This document shows, in pieces, positions 18,629 through 26,781 of a stretch of DNA of 64,000 nt. Within the stretch, counting starts at the first letter, position 1; each line of letters opens with the position of its first letter. The position numbers and the translations under genes were made by a program. The DNA is from Rhodopseudomonas_A palustris_F (GTDB taxonomy: Bacteria; Pseudomonadota; Alphaproteobacteria; Rhizobiales; Xanthobacteraceae). The stretch lies in the NCBI RefSeq assembly GCF_000013745.1, contig NC_007925.1, positions 3,100,001 through 3,164,000 on the forward strand, read 5' to 3'. Under the pieces are notes generated by a model. It worked only from the letters and a program-made list of their open reading frames with translations. It was not told the origin of the DNA and did not search any database.

Positions 18629-18919
18629 ATGAGTAAACGTCTTCTGATTTCCGTCGCCACCGCCGCACTGATCGTTGGAACCAGCGCCGTCAACGCGCAA
18701 AGCCCGAGTGGCACCCCTGGCAGCGCCGGGTCCTCGAGCACCACGGCGGCGCCCCGCGCGAGTTCCAGCAATCAGCCGAGTTCCCAGGGCACCGAGACCA
18801 GCCGCGGCGCGTCGAGCGGCACGGCGGCGTCGCAGCCAGGCGGCGCTATGGCGCCGAACAGCACGGGAGAAACTTCCGGCATGAGCAAAGACACGCCGAG
18901 CACCGGCAGCAAGAAGTAA
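18629..18919 (+). CDS. Small secreted Ser/Gly/Thr-rich protein, paralogue of downstream DUF1236 protein
   Basis: 96 residues with a ribosome-binding site GAGGAGGAAC just upstream. The signal peptide (MSKRLLISVATAALIVGTSA, cleavage near VNAQ) is followed by a disordered Ser/Gly/Ala/Thr-rich tail ending STGSKK. The first 40 residues and about 60 bases of upstream DNA match the next gene, so the two arose by tandem duplication. This copy has lost, or never had, the C-terminal DUF1236 domain. Periplasmic or cell-surface location is expected; function unknown. Confidence 0.75.
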   Translation: MSKRLLISVATAALIVGTSAVNAQSPSGTPGSAGSSSTTAAPRASSSNQPSSQGTETSRGASSGTAASQPGGAMAPNSTGETSGMSKDTPSTGSKK

Positions 18920-19002
18920 GTTCAGTCAGTTCGCGAGCGCCGCGCGGCGTTACTGAAGTGATTGTCTCGCGGCGCGACACTGACCGACAGCTATCCGGGC
19001 GA

Positions 19003-19031
19003 ACGGGGCGGCAGCGAGCCGCCCCGTTTTG
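19003..19031 (+). terminator. Rho-independent terminator between the two paralogues
   Basis: A 10-bp perfect stem (ACGGGGCGGC at 19003-19012, GCCGCCCCGT at 19018-19027) with a 5-base loop, ending in TTTT, 84 bases after the first paralogue. Confidence 0.8.
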
Positions 19032-19168
19032 CGTTGGAGCGGCACTCTGCGCGGTTTCTCTTCATTTCGTATTCACAAAACAAACCCGCCGGAAACTGCC
19101 GCGGGCCGGAACATCATTCAGCCGCTTCGGTTGATCGGCGGGCAGATGCAAACGCGAGGAGGAACTCG

Positions 19169-19828
19169 ATGAGCAAACGTTTTCTAGTATCCGTCGCCAC
19201 CGCCGCATTGATATTCGGAACCAGCGCCGCGAGCGCGCAGAGCCCGAACGCCAGCCCCGGCAGCGCCGCCGGCTCGAGCGGCGCCGCCGCACCGAGCGCG
19301 GCCGGCGGCTCCAGCGCCCAGCCAAGTTCGCAAGGCGCGGAGTCCAGCCGCGGCTCGCCCGACGGCATGAAGTCGACGCAGTCCAACGAGCGCGCCGCGC
19401 CCGGCGCATCGGGCGGCACCAGCCAGCGCGCCCAGGATTCCAGCCCGGGTCAGAAGTCAGGCACGAGCGCCGACAAGGCGGACAAAGCCGACAGGGGCGG
19501 CAAGGACGGCAACCGTAACGCCGAGAACAACAGCGGACGTTCCTCGGCCACCACCGGCCAGGCCGGCGCCGGCGCCAAGCTGTCCGGCGAACAGCGCAGC
19601 AAGATCACCACCGTGATCAAGCAGCAGCGGATCGAGCCCGCCACCAACATCAACTTCTCGATCTCGGTCGGCACGCGGGTGCCGCGCGAGGTCCGCTTCC
19701 ACCCGCTTCCGGCGGAAATCATCTCGGTCTATCCGGATTGGCGCGGCTATCAATTCTTCCTGGTGCGCGATGAGATCGTGGTGGTCGACCCGCGCACCCT
19801 GGAGATCGTCGCGGTGCTCGACGCCTGA
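19169..19828 (+). CDS. DUF1236 domain secreted protein
   Basis: 219 residues starting MSKRFLVSVATAALIFGTSA at an ATG with GAGGAGGAAC upstream; the frame is open further upstream but without a matching start. Signal peptide, then a long disordered Ser/Gly/Ala/Lys/Asp-rich region (about 25-135). A compact C-terminal DUF1236 domain follows (about 140-219; includes SVGTRVPREVRFHPLP and DEIVVVDPRTLEIVAVLD). DUF1236 proteins are exported alphaproteobacterial proteins of unknown function, frequently duplicated. A terminator follows 24 bases later. Confidence 0.85.
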   Translation: MSKRFLVSVATAALIFGTSAASAQSPNASPGSAAGSSGAAAPSAAGGSSAQPSSQGAESSRGSPDGMKSTQSNERAAPGASGGTSQRAQDSSPGQKSGTSADKADKADRGGKDGNRNAENNSGRSSATTGQAGAGAKLSGEQRSKITTVIKQQRIEPATNINFSISVGTRVPREVRFHPLPAEIISVYPDWRGYQFFLVRDEIVVVDPRTLEIVAVLDA

Positions 19829-19851
19829 CGGCGATCCGCCAAACAGCGATC

Positions 19852-19879
19852 AAGGGGCGGCACCAAGCCGCCCCTTTTT
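19852..19879 (+). terminator. Rho-independent terminator of DUF1236 gene
   Basis: A 10-bp stem (AAGGGGCGGC at 19852-19861, GCCGCCCCTT at 19867-19876) followed by Ts. Confidence 0.85.
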
Positions 19880-20252
19880 CATAGTTAGACCAAAGCAGGA
19901 CCGGCTGGCCGGGCCGCTGCCGCGACCGTCTCCAGCGATGGTTAATCAGTCGTTTCCGCGGCTTGCCAAACGGTGCTGGCAAACCGATAGAGCTTCATCC
20001 GGCGGCTTTATCGGCTCTGGAGGCTTTCCCTTCGGCGGAAGGTTACATATAAACCGCCAGGAAACCGGTGCGTCGCTCGGATCGCAGGCTTTGCGCTCAG
20101 CAGCGGACCTCTAAAAAAGCCGCAAGACATCTGATTTCTCGTTGCCCCATCGAAGGAGAGGTCCGCCAGAGAGCCGCGCCGGTGGCGCGCCCTGACGGAG
20201 CTCGATCGTACATCGGTGCGTGCGACCGGTCGCAGACGAAACTAGGATTGTG
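19880..20252. other. Intergenic region upstream of aroQ
   Basis: About 370 bases without a supported gene. It contains a small dyad, TTGCCA...TGGCAA (about 19964-19984), that could be a binding site, and presumably the aroQ-accBC promoter. Nothing else stands out. Confidence 0.4.
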
Positions 20253-20708
20253 ATGCCTCAGACAGTCTATGTCCTCAATGGTCCGAACCTCAATCTGCTC
20301 GGCTTGCGCGAACCCGAGATTTACGGCCACGCGACGCTGGCGGATGTCGAGCGGCTGTGCGCCGAGACCGCGGCCCGCTTCGGGTTGGTGGCTGACTGCC
20401 GGCAATCCAACCGCGAGGGCGAGTTGATCGATTTCATCCACGACGCCCACGCCAGCAAGGCGGTCGGCATCATCCTCAACGCCGGCGGCTATTCCCACAC
20501 CTCGGTGGCGCTGCACGACGCGCTGGTCGCGGTGCGGATCCCGACCGTCGAGGTCCACGTCAGCAACATCCACGCCCGCGAGAGCTTCCGCCACCATTCC
20601 TTCACCGCGAAAGCCGCGTTTGCCAGCCTGTGCGGCTTCGGCATCGACGGCTACCGCCTTGCCATCAGCGGCCTCGCCGCAAAAATCGGCGCCAGCGCGC
20701 AAGCCTGA
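20253..20708 (+). CDS. aroQ: 3-dehydroquinate dehydratase, type II
   Basis: Shikimate pathway enzyme converting 3-dehydroquinate to 3-dehydroshikimate; cytoplasmic dodecamer. 151 residues from [17 protein letters not shown], the conserved N-terminus, with catalytic Arg/Tyr region GLREPEIYG, the [13 protein letters not shown] motif and [19 protein letters not shown] (active-site Asn, Gly and His). [18 protein letters not shown] carries the catalytic His and the Arg. It is followed 35 bases later by accB, the usual aroQ-accB-accC order of alphaproteobacteria. Confidence 0.97.
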
Positions 20709-20743
20709 CGCACCCCATCACCACAAAAATTTGGATCGAGAAT

Positions 20744-21223
20744 ATGGCCCGCCCGCCTGAAGACAAAGCCGCCGCGACACCCAAGGCGGTTGACGACAAC
20801 GCGCTGATCCGCGAACTCGCGCTGCTGCTCGACGAGACCAATCTCACCGAGATCGAGATCGAGCGCGCCGGGCTGCGGGTGCGGGTGGCGCGCACCGTGA
20901 CGATTTCCGCCGCGGTGCCGACCGGCCACGCTCCGGCCGCTGCGGCCGCCGCCGCCGGTCCCGCGCCGGTCACCGACGTCGCCAAGCACCCCGGCATGGT
21001 GCCCTCGCCGATGGTCGGCACGGTATATTGGGCCTCGGAGCCCGGCGCCAAGCCGTTCGTCGAGGTCGGCAGCAAGGTCCGCGCCGGCGAGACGCTGTTC
21101 ATCATCGAGGCGATGAAGACCATGAACCAGATTCCCTCGCCGCGCGCCGGCACCGTGACCCAGATCCTGGTCGAAGACGGCCAGCCGGTCGAGTTCGGCG
21201 AGCCGTTGGTCGTCATAGAGTAA
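20744..21223 (+). CDS. accB: Biotin carboxyl carrier protein of acetyl-CoA carboxylase
   Basis: Carrier subunit of acetyl-CoA carboxylase for fatty-acid synthesis. 159 residues from MARPPEDKAA. An N-terminal dimerisation segment (about 17-55) and Ala/Pro linker (60-80) lead to the biotinyl domain (about 85-159) with the biotin-accepting K125 in EAMKTMN. It is followed by accC, but an intergenic inverted repeat lies between them. Confidence 0.97.
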   Translation: MARPPEDKAAATPKAVDDNALIRELALLLDETNLTEIEIERAGLRVRVARTVTISAAVPTGHAPAAAAAAAGPAPVTDVAKHPGMVPSPMVGTVYWASEPGAKPFVEVGSKVRAGETLFIIEAMKTMNQIPSPRAGTVTQILVEDGQPVEFGEPLVVIE

Positions 21224-21225
21224 GG

Positions 21226-21336
21226 GCGAATGGGGAGTAGCGACTAGCGAATAGGGACGACACCGACCAAGCCGGCGACGCCCCCCCTGCGCTTTCCATT
21301 CGCTATTCGCCACTCGCTATTCGCGTCTTTCGCCCT
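21226..21336. repeat. Long imperfect inverted repeat between accB and accC
   Basis: Left arm GCGAATGGGGAGTAGCGACT and on to about 21256; right arm CCATTCGCTATTCGCCACTC and on to 21324. Flanking AGGGCGAA (21223-21230) and TTCGCCCT (21329-21336) extend the pairing. The arms contain repeated CGAATAG/CTATTCG units. It occupies nearly the whole accB-accC spacer and could form a large hairpin in the mRNA. Confidence 0.7.
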
Positions 21337-21353
21337 CACAGCTCGGTACAGCC

Positions 21354-22709
21354 ATGTTCGACAAAATCCTGATAGCCAATCGCGGCGAGATCGCGCTGCG
21401 CGTGTTGCGGGCCTGCAAGGAGCTCGGCATCGCCACCGTCGCGGTGCACTCCACCGCCGATGCCGACGCCATGCATGTCCGGCTCGCCGACGAGAGCGTC
21501 TGCATCGGGCCGCCGCCGTCCAAGGACAGCTACCTCAACATCCCGGCGCTGCTCGCCGCCTGCGAGATCACCGGCGCCGACGCGGTGCATCCCGGCTACG
21601 GCTTTCTGTCGGAGAACGCCCGCTTCGCCGAGATCCTGGCCGAGCACAATCTGCATTTCATCGGCCCGAAATCCGAACACATCCGACTGATGGGCGACAA
21701 GATCGAGGCCAAGAAGACCGCGCGCCGGCTCGGCATTCCGGTGGTGCCGGGCTCCGAGGGCGCGGTCGGCCCCGAGGACGACGCCATGGCGATCGCCAAG
21801 GCGATCGGGTTTCCGGTGCTGGTCAAGGCCGCCTCGGGCGGCGGCGGCCGCGGCATGAAGGTGGCGCAGACCGAAGCCGACCTGATGCTGGCGCTGTCGA
21901 CCGCCGGCAACGAGGCCAAGTCGGCGTTCGGCGACGCCTCGGTCTATCTGGAAAAATATCTGCAGAAGCCGCGCCACATCGAGATCCAGGTGCTCGGCGA
22001 CGGCCGCGGCGGCGCCATTCATCTCGGCGAGCGCGACTGCTCGCTGCAGCGCCGCCACCAGAAGGTCTGGGAGGAAGGCCCCTCGCCGGTGCTCAGCGCC
22101 GAGGCCCGCGCCAAGATCGGCGCGACCTGCGCCAAGGCGATGCAGGACATGCAGTATCTCGGCGTCGGCACCATCGAATTCCTCTACGAAGACGGCGAGT
22201 TCTACTTCATCGAGATGAACACCCGAATCCAGGTCGAGCATCCGGTCACCGAGATGATCACCGGCATCGACCTCGTGCTGGAGCAAATCCGGGTCGCCGC
22301 CGGCGGCGACTTGCCCTGCACCCAGGACGAGATCGTGCTCAACGGCCACGCCATCGAATGCCGGGTCAATGCCGAGAACCCGGTGACCTTCCGGCCCTCG
22401 CCGGGCCGGATCGTGCGCTACCACCCGCCGGGCGGGCTCGGGGTGCGGATCGATTCCGCCGCCTACCAGGACTATGTGATTCCGCCCTATTACGATTCGA
22501 TGGTCGGCAAGCTGATCGTGCACGGCAAGACCCGGGCGGAATGCCTGATGCGGCTGCGCCGCGCGCTCGACGAAATGGTGGTCGACGGCATCGAAACTAC
22601 GCTGCCGTTGTTCCGCGCGCTGGTGCGGGAGCCCGGCATCATCGACGGCGATTACCATATCCATTGGCTGGAGCATTATCTGGCGGCGGGCGACACCAAA
22701 AAGCCCTGA
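21354..22709 (+). CDS. accC: Biotin carboxylase subunit of acetyl-CoA carboxylase
   Basis: ATP-dependent carboxylation of biotin on AccB. 451 residues from MFDKILIANRGEIALRVLRA, the conserved N-terminus. The ATP-grasp domain has the Gly-rich loop KAASGGGGRGMKV; catalytic and metal regions are FIEMNTRIQVEHPVTEMITG and the C-terminal FRPSPGRIVRYHPPGG. Length and motifs are standard. Expression would be coupled to accB except for the inverted repeat in the spacer. Confidence 0.98.
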   Translation: MFDKILIANRGEIALRVLRACKELGIATVAVHSTADADAMHVRLADESVCIGPPPSKDSYLNIPALLAACEITGADAVHPGYGFLSENARFAEILAEHNLHFIGPKSEHIRLMGDKIEAKKTARRLGIPVVPGSEGAVGPEDDAMAIAKAIGFPVLVKAASGGGGRGMKVAQTEADLMLALSTAGNEAKSAFGDASVYLEKYLQKPRHIEIQVLGDGRGGAIHLGERDCSLQRRHQKVWEEGPSPVLSAEARAKIGATCAKAMQDMQYLGVGTIEFLYEDGEFYFIEMNTRIQVEHPVTEMITGIDLVLEQIRVAAGGDLPCTQDEIVLNGHAIECRVNAENPVTFRPSPGRIVRYHPPGGLGVRIDSAAYQDYVIPPYYDSMVGKLIVHGKTRAECLMRLRRALDEMVVDGIETTLPLFRALVREPGIIDGDYHIHWLEHYLAAGDTKKP

Positions 22710-22818
22710 CAGCCGACGCGCGACGGAACTTTTGCCGGGGCGTAACGTTGTAGCTCGATTTTGTGCGGGTTCCGCCGGGGGATGGATTGAACGTCGGTTT
22801 TGATGGTTTGGGTGCCGC

Positions 22819-24351
22819 GTGGTGACACAGGCCCGCGCGCGGCAGCGCTCTTTGCTGCAGATTGTTCTGCTCGGCATCGCATTTGCGGTGCTGGTGGTGA
22901 TCAGCATCGCCTCGGTGTATTGGCTGCAACGGGCGCGCGAGGACGCCGCCTGGGTGGCGCATACCCTGGAGGTCGAGAACCAGATTTCGCTGTCGCTGCT
23001 GCAGATGCGCCGCGCCGAGAGCGCCGAGCGCGGCTATCTGTTGACCCAGCAGCCCGGTTTCCTTGAGGATTACGAGGAATCGGCGGGTGGGATCCTGCCG
23101 CTGCTGCGCAAATTGCAGGAGCAGACCCGCGACAATCCCAGCCAGCAGCAGGCGGTGATCGAGATCATGGCGATGACCGAGGCCCGGCTGGCGCAATTCC
23201 GCCGGGTGCTGGAGCTCGGCCACGCCAACAAGCTCGACGAAGCCACCGAGATCCTCCGCGTCAATACCGGCCGCGACACCATGAACCGGATCCGGGTGCT
23301 GTCGGAGGAGATGAGCGCCGAGGAACACCGGCTGTTCCGCGAGCGCACCATCGCTGCCGACCGCAGCCAGGCGCTGGCGGCGATCGTCACCACCTCCGGC
23401 TCCGCGCTGGTGCTGCTACTGGCGGCGATCTCCATCTTCCTGGTGCGCCGCTCGGCCGCGGCACGCGATGAGGCGGAAACAAGGCTGCGCGACACCAATC
23501 TCAACCTGGAATCCACGGTGCTGGAGCGCACCGCCGACCTGCGCGAGGCCAACGACGAAATCCAGCGTTTCGCCTACATCGTCAGCCACGATCTGCGCTC
23601 GCCGCTGGTCAACATCATGGGCTTCACCAGCGAGCTCGAGGAGCTGCGCACCGACATCTTCCGCCGCATCGCCACGCTCGGCCGCGCCGCATCGCCGGAC
23701 CCGATGCCGGAAAACGCCGACAACGACGCCGCGCCGAAACTCGACGCCGCCGACCAGCAATTGTCGCAGGACTTCACCGAAGCGCTCGGCTTCATCAAAT
23801 CCTCGATCGCCAAAATGGACCGGCTGATCAGCGCCATCCTCAACCTGACCCGCGAGGGCCGCCGCGAATTCAAGCCGGTGCTGATCGACACCCGCGAGCT
23901 GATCGAGGGCATCGTCTCCACAGTGGCGCATCAGGCGGCAGAGGCCGAGGCCGAGATCCGCATCGAACCGTTGCCGCAGATCGTCAGCGACCGCCTGGCG
24001 CTGGAGCAGATCTTCTCCAATCTGATCGACAACGCATTGAAATATCTGAGAAAAGGCATTCCTGGCGACATCCGGATCCGGGGCCGCCAGAAGCTCGGTT
24101 TTGCAATATTCGAAGTCGCGGACAATGGCCGCGGCATCGACCCCAAAGATCACCAGAGGATCTTTGACCTTTTCCGCCGCGCAGGTACACAGGATCGTCC
24201 CGGACAGGGAATCGGGCTGGCCCACGTCCGCGCCCTGGTCCGACGGCTCGGCGGAACCATGACGGTGTCCTCCGAGCTCGGCACCGGCAGCACGTTTACG
24301 ATCACCCTGCCGGCCAAATGGTCGGCGGCCAACCGGGATTCGCAAGCATGA
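22819..24351 (+). CDS. Membrane sensor histidine kinase with CHASE3 domain
   Basis: 510 residues from a GTG (a GTG-GTG pair). Two membrane helices (about 12-36 and 185-210) flank a periplasmic CHASE3 sensor (about 37-180). A short coiled linker leads to the HisKA domain with the phospho-accepting His in FAYIVSHDLRSPL (about 255). It contains an unusual hydrophilic insert between the HisKA helices (about residues 285-320). The HATPase domain has N-box FSNLIDNALKYL, G1 VADNGRGID and G2 GQGIGLAHVRALVRRLGG, all intact. Its stop overlaps the next ATG (ATGA), so kinase and regulator are translationally coupled. The ligand is unknown. This architecture resembles bacteriophytochrome-type kinases that use a stand-alone CheY-like regulator. 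Confidence 0.9.
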   Translation: MVTQARARQRSLLQIVLLGIAFAVLVVISIASVYWLQRAREDAAWVAHTLEVENQISLSLLQMRRAESAERGYLLTQQPGFLEDYEESAGGILPLLRKLQEQTRDNPSQQQAVIEIMAMTEARLAQFRRVLELGHANKLDEATEILRVNTGRDTMNRIRVLSEEMSAEEHRLFRERTIAADRSQALAAIVTTSGSALVLLLAAISIFLVRRSAAARDEAETRLRDTNLNLESTVLERTADLREANDEIQRFAYIVSHDLRSPLVNIMGFTSELEELRTDIFRRIATLGRAASPDPMPENADNDAAPKLDAADQQLSQDFTEALGFIKSSIAKMDRLISAILNLTREGRREFKPVLIDTRELIEGIVSTVAHQAAEAEAEIRIEPLPQIVSDRLALEQIFSNLIDNALKYLRKGIPGDIRIRGRQKLGFAIFEVADNGRGIDPKDHQRIFDLFRRAGTQDRPGQGIGLAHVRALVRRLGGTMTVSSELGTGSTFTITLPAKWSAANRDSQA

Positions 24352-24788
24352 GCAAGCCTGTTACCATCATCATGATCGAGGACGACGAGGGCCACGCCCG
24401 GCTGATCGAGCGCAACATCCGCCGCTCCGGCGTCAACAATGAAATTATTCCGTTCACCAACGGGACAGCCGCGCTGGATTACCTGTTCGGGGCCGACGGC
24501 AGCGGCATCGAGCACAAGGGCCGCGCGCTGTTGATCCTGCTCGACCTCAACCTGCCGGACACCTCCGGCATCGATATTCTGCGCCGGGTCAAGGAGAACG
24601 ACCATCTCAAATGCACCCCGGTCGTGGTGCTGACCACCACCGACGACGCCCACGAAATCAAGCGCTGCTACGAACTTGGGTGTAATGTCTACATTACCAA
24701 ACCGGTCAATTACGAGAGCTTCGCCAACGCCATCCGCCAGCTCGGGCTGTTCTTCTCCGTGATCCAGGTGCCTGAAACCATCGCATGA
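24348..24788 (+). CDS. Single-domain response regulator (Rcp1-like)
   Basis: 146 residues, only a receiver domain: acidic pair D12/D13 after IIMIE, phospho-acceptor D66 in LLILLDLNLP, Thr near 96-97 and K118 in YITKPV. The long loop with YLFGADGSG is characteristic of Rcp1-type regulators partnered with phytochrome-like kinases. No output domain, so it probably relays phosphate or binds a partner. The ATG at 24348 overlaps the upstream kinase stop, and its own stop overlaps the next gene's ATG. Confidence 0.93.
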   Translation: MSKPVTIIMIEDDEGHARLIERNIRRSGVNNEIIPFTNGTAALDYLFGADGSGIEHKGRALLILLDLNLPDTSGIDILRRVKENDHLKCTPVVVLTTTDDAHEIKRCYELGCNVYITKPVNYESFANAIRQLGLFFSVIQVPETIA

Positions 24789-25873
24789 CCACGCCCGCCC
24801 CCACGCTGCTGTATATCGACGACGACGACGCGCTCGGCCGGCTGGTGACCCGCGGGCTGCAGCGGCAGGGCTATTGCGTGGTGCACGCCTCCAGCGGCGA
24901 GGCCGGTTTGGCGCGGTTGCGGCAGGGCGGCATCGACGTCGTGGCGCTGGACCAATACATGCCGGGCCTGGACGGGTTGGAGACGCTGGAGCAGATCCAG
25001 AACATCCCGAATCCGCCGCCGGTGGTGTTCGTCACCGCTTCGCAAGATTCCAGCATCGCGGTCACCGCGCTGAAGGCCGGCGCCGCCGACTACCTGATGA
25101 AGGATACCCTCGGCGACTTCGTGCCGTTGCTGCACGTCGCCACCGAGCAGGCGCTGAAGCAGGCGAGGATCCGCAAAGCGCGCGACGACGCGGTCGCCGA
25201 AGTGCACGCCTCGCGCGACCGCTACGCGGCGCTGGCCGCCGAGCGCGAGGTGCTGCTGCGCGAGGTCAACCACCGGGTCGGCAACTCGCTGCAGATCATC
25301 GCCTCGTTGCTGCATCTGCAGGCCTCGTCGAGCAAACAGGCCGACGTCAAGGCGGCGCTGACCAACGCGATGGGCCGGGTCGCCGCGGTGGCGCAGGTGC
25401 ACCGTCGGCTTTACACCTCGCACGACCTGAAAAGCGTGCTGCTCAATCAATATCTCGAGGCGCTGCTGGAGGATCTGCGGCGCTCGGCCGAAGGCAACCG
25501 GATGTCGCGGCTGACGCTGAAGTCGGAAGCCGTCGAGATCGACCCCGACCGCGCGGTGGCGATCGGCATCATCGTCAACGAGCTGGTGATGAACGCGGTG
25601 AAATACGCCTATCCGGACGGCGCCGGGCCGATCCATGTCGAGTTGCACGCCGCCGGCGACGCTCTCGAATTGTCGATCACCGACGATGGCGTCGGCCTCA
25701 ACGTCAAGGTCAATCCGGACTCCACCGGGATGGGCCAACGCATCGTCAACGCCATGGCCAGCAAATTGGAGGCCGCGGTCGAGCGCGACCCGAACCATTC
25801 CGGCACCCGCATCGTGCTGCGCTTCCGCCCCACCAGCGCGCCGGCCGCCAGCCTCGCCTCTGCGACGCACTGA
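24785..25873 (+). CDS. Receiver-HisKA_2 histidine kinase fusion (REC + HWE/HisKA_2 + HATPase)
   Basis: 362 residues. N-terminal receiver (about 7-120) with acidic cluster IDDDDA, phospho-acceptor D56 in VALDQYMPG and K106. A coiled linker (120-158) precedes the HisKA_2 dimerisation/phosphotransfer region with H163 in REVNHRVGNSLQIIASLL. The HATPase part has N-box VNELVMNAVKYAYP (N265, N270), G1 TDDGVGL and G2 GTRIVLRF. It is coupled by an ATGA overlap to the single-domain regulator. No transmembrane segment, so it is a cytoplasmic relay kinase, likely phosphorylated on its receiver by the CHASE3 kinase or acting with the upstream regulator (inference). Confidence 0.92.
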   Translation: MTTPAPTLLYIDDDDALGRLVTRGLQRQGYCVVHASSGEAGLARLRQGGIDVVALDQYMPGLDGLETLEQIQNIPNPPPVVFVTASQDSSIAVTALKAGAADYLMKDTLGDFVPLLHVATEQALKQARIRKARDDAVAEVHASRDRYAALAAEREVLLREVNHRVGNSLQIIASLLHLQASSSKQADVKAALTNAMGRVAAVAQVHRRLYTSHDLKSVLLNQYLEALLEDLRRSAEGNRMSRLTLKSEAVEIDPDRAVAIGIIVNELVMNAVKYAYPDGAGPIHVELHAAGDALELSITDDGVGLNVKVNPDSTGMGQRIVNAMASKLEAAVERDPNHSGTRIVLRFRPTSAPAASLASATH

Positions 25874-25888
25874 ATTGGCGCGGCCCTT

Positions 25889-26575
25889 GTGATCCCCTGG
25901 TCTTTGCTCGACACCACGCGCGTCCCCGGCGGCGGCGAATTGCGGCTGCTGCGCCGCGGCGGCGAATTCTCGATCCGGCTCGACCAGACCGAACTGATGA
26001 ACAGTCGGCAAGGCGGCTCCGAACAGGCGCTGGCGACGCTGGCTTTCGCCCGCCTCGCGCAGCGCACGACGACATCGCAAAGCGCGCCGCGGATCCTGAT
26101 CGGCGGGCTCGGCATGGGCTTCACGCTGCGCGCCGCGCTCGCCGCGTCGGGCCCGGACGCCGCGATCGAAGTCGCCGAACTGGTGCCGGCGGTGGTCGCC
26201 TGGGCGCGCGGCGCGATGGCCGAAGTGTTCGGTGACAGCATGGCGGATCCACGGCTCGCCATTATCGATGGCGACGTCGGCGCGCCGATCCGCGCCGGCA
26301 AGGCGCGCTACGACGCCATCCTGCTCGACGTCGATAACGGCCCCGACGGGCTGTCGCGCGCCGGCAACGACGCGCTGTACGACGCAATCGGCCTGCGCGC
26401 CGCGCATCAGGCATTGCGCGCCGGCGGCGTGCTGGCGGTGTGGTCGTCGGGGCCAGATCCGTCGTTCAGCCGCCGGCTGCGGCAGGCCGGCTTTGCCGTC
26501 GAGGAGGTCCCGGTGCGGGCGATGGGCAAGCGCGGCGGCGCGCGGCATCTGATCTGGATCGCGCTGCGCGGATAG
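25889..26575 (+). CDS. Spermidine-synthase-like SAM-dependent protein
   Basis: 228 residues from a GTG that follows the kinase gene by 15 bases. The Rossmann core has the SAM/dcSAM-binding loop ILIGGLGMGFTLRAAL (about 70-85), VAELVPAVVAW as the acidic strand end, and ILLDVDNGPDGL in the catalytic position. This matches the polyamine-synthase-like family (PF01564-type) but lacks the N-terminal beta-hairpin domain. Such short homologues are not proven polyamine enzymes. It is probably co-transcribed with the kinase set, with no obvious functional link. Confidence 0.8.
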   Translation: MIPWSLLDTTRVPGGGELRLLRRGGEFSIRLDQTELMNSRQGGSEQALATLAFARLAQRTTTSQSAPRILIGGLGMGFTLRAALAASGPDAAIEVAELVPAVVAWARGAMAEVFGDSMADPRLAIIDGDVGAPIRAGKARYDAILLDVDNGPDGLSRAGNDALYDAIGLRAAHQALRAGGVLAVWSSGPDPSFSRRLRQAGFAVEEVPVRAMGKRGGARHLIWIALRG

Positions 26576-26617
26576 CGCGGCCCTAACCCGGTTTCTTATT
26601 GCTTCCATCTCAACTCT

Positions 26618-26754
26618 CGTGCCCGGACGCAGCGCAACGCGCCGCACTTCGCGGCGTGGTGCGCTGTAGATCCGGGGCCATTACGCAACGCTGCCTTTGA
26701 GACGGTCCCGGCTCGCGGAGCAACGCAAGCGCGCTGCACCGCGTCCGGGACACG
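26618..26754. repeat. Imperfect inverted repeat, GCCCGGACGC family
   Basis: Outer arms CGTGCCCGGACGC (26618-26630) and GCGTCCGGGACACG (26741-26754) pair nearly perfectly. The interior contains further GCGGCGTGGTGCGCTG / AGCGCGCTGCACCGCG complementarity. It lies in the spacer between convergent genes and is typical of dispersed Bradyrhizobiaceae intergenic repeats. Confidence 0.65.
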
Positions 26755-26781
26755 GGCGCTCGGGCCATTTCAGCGTGCTGG

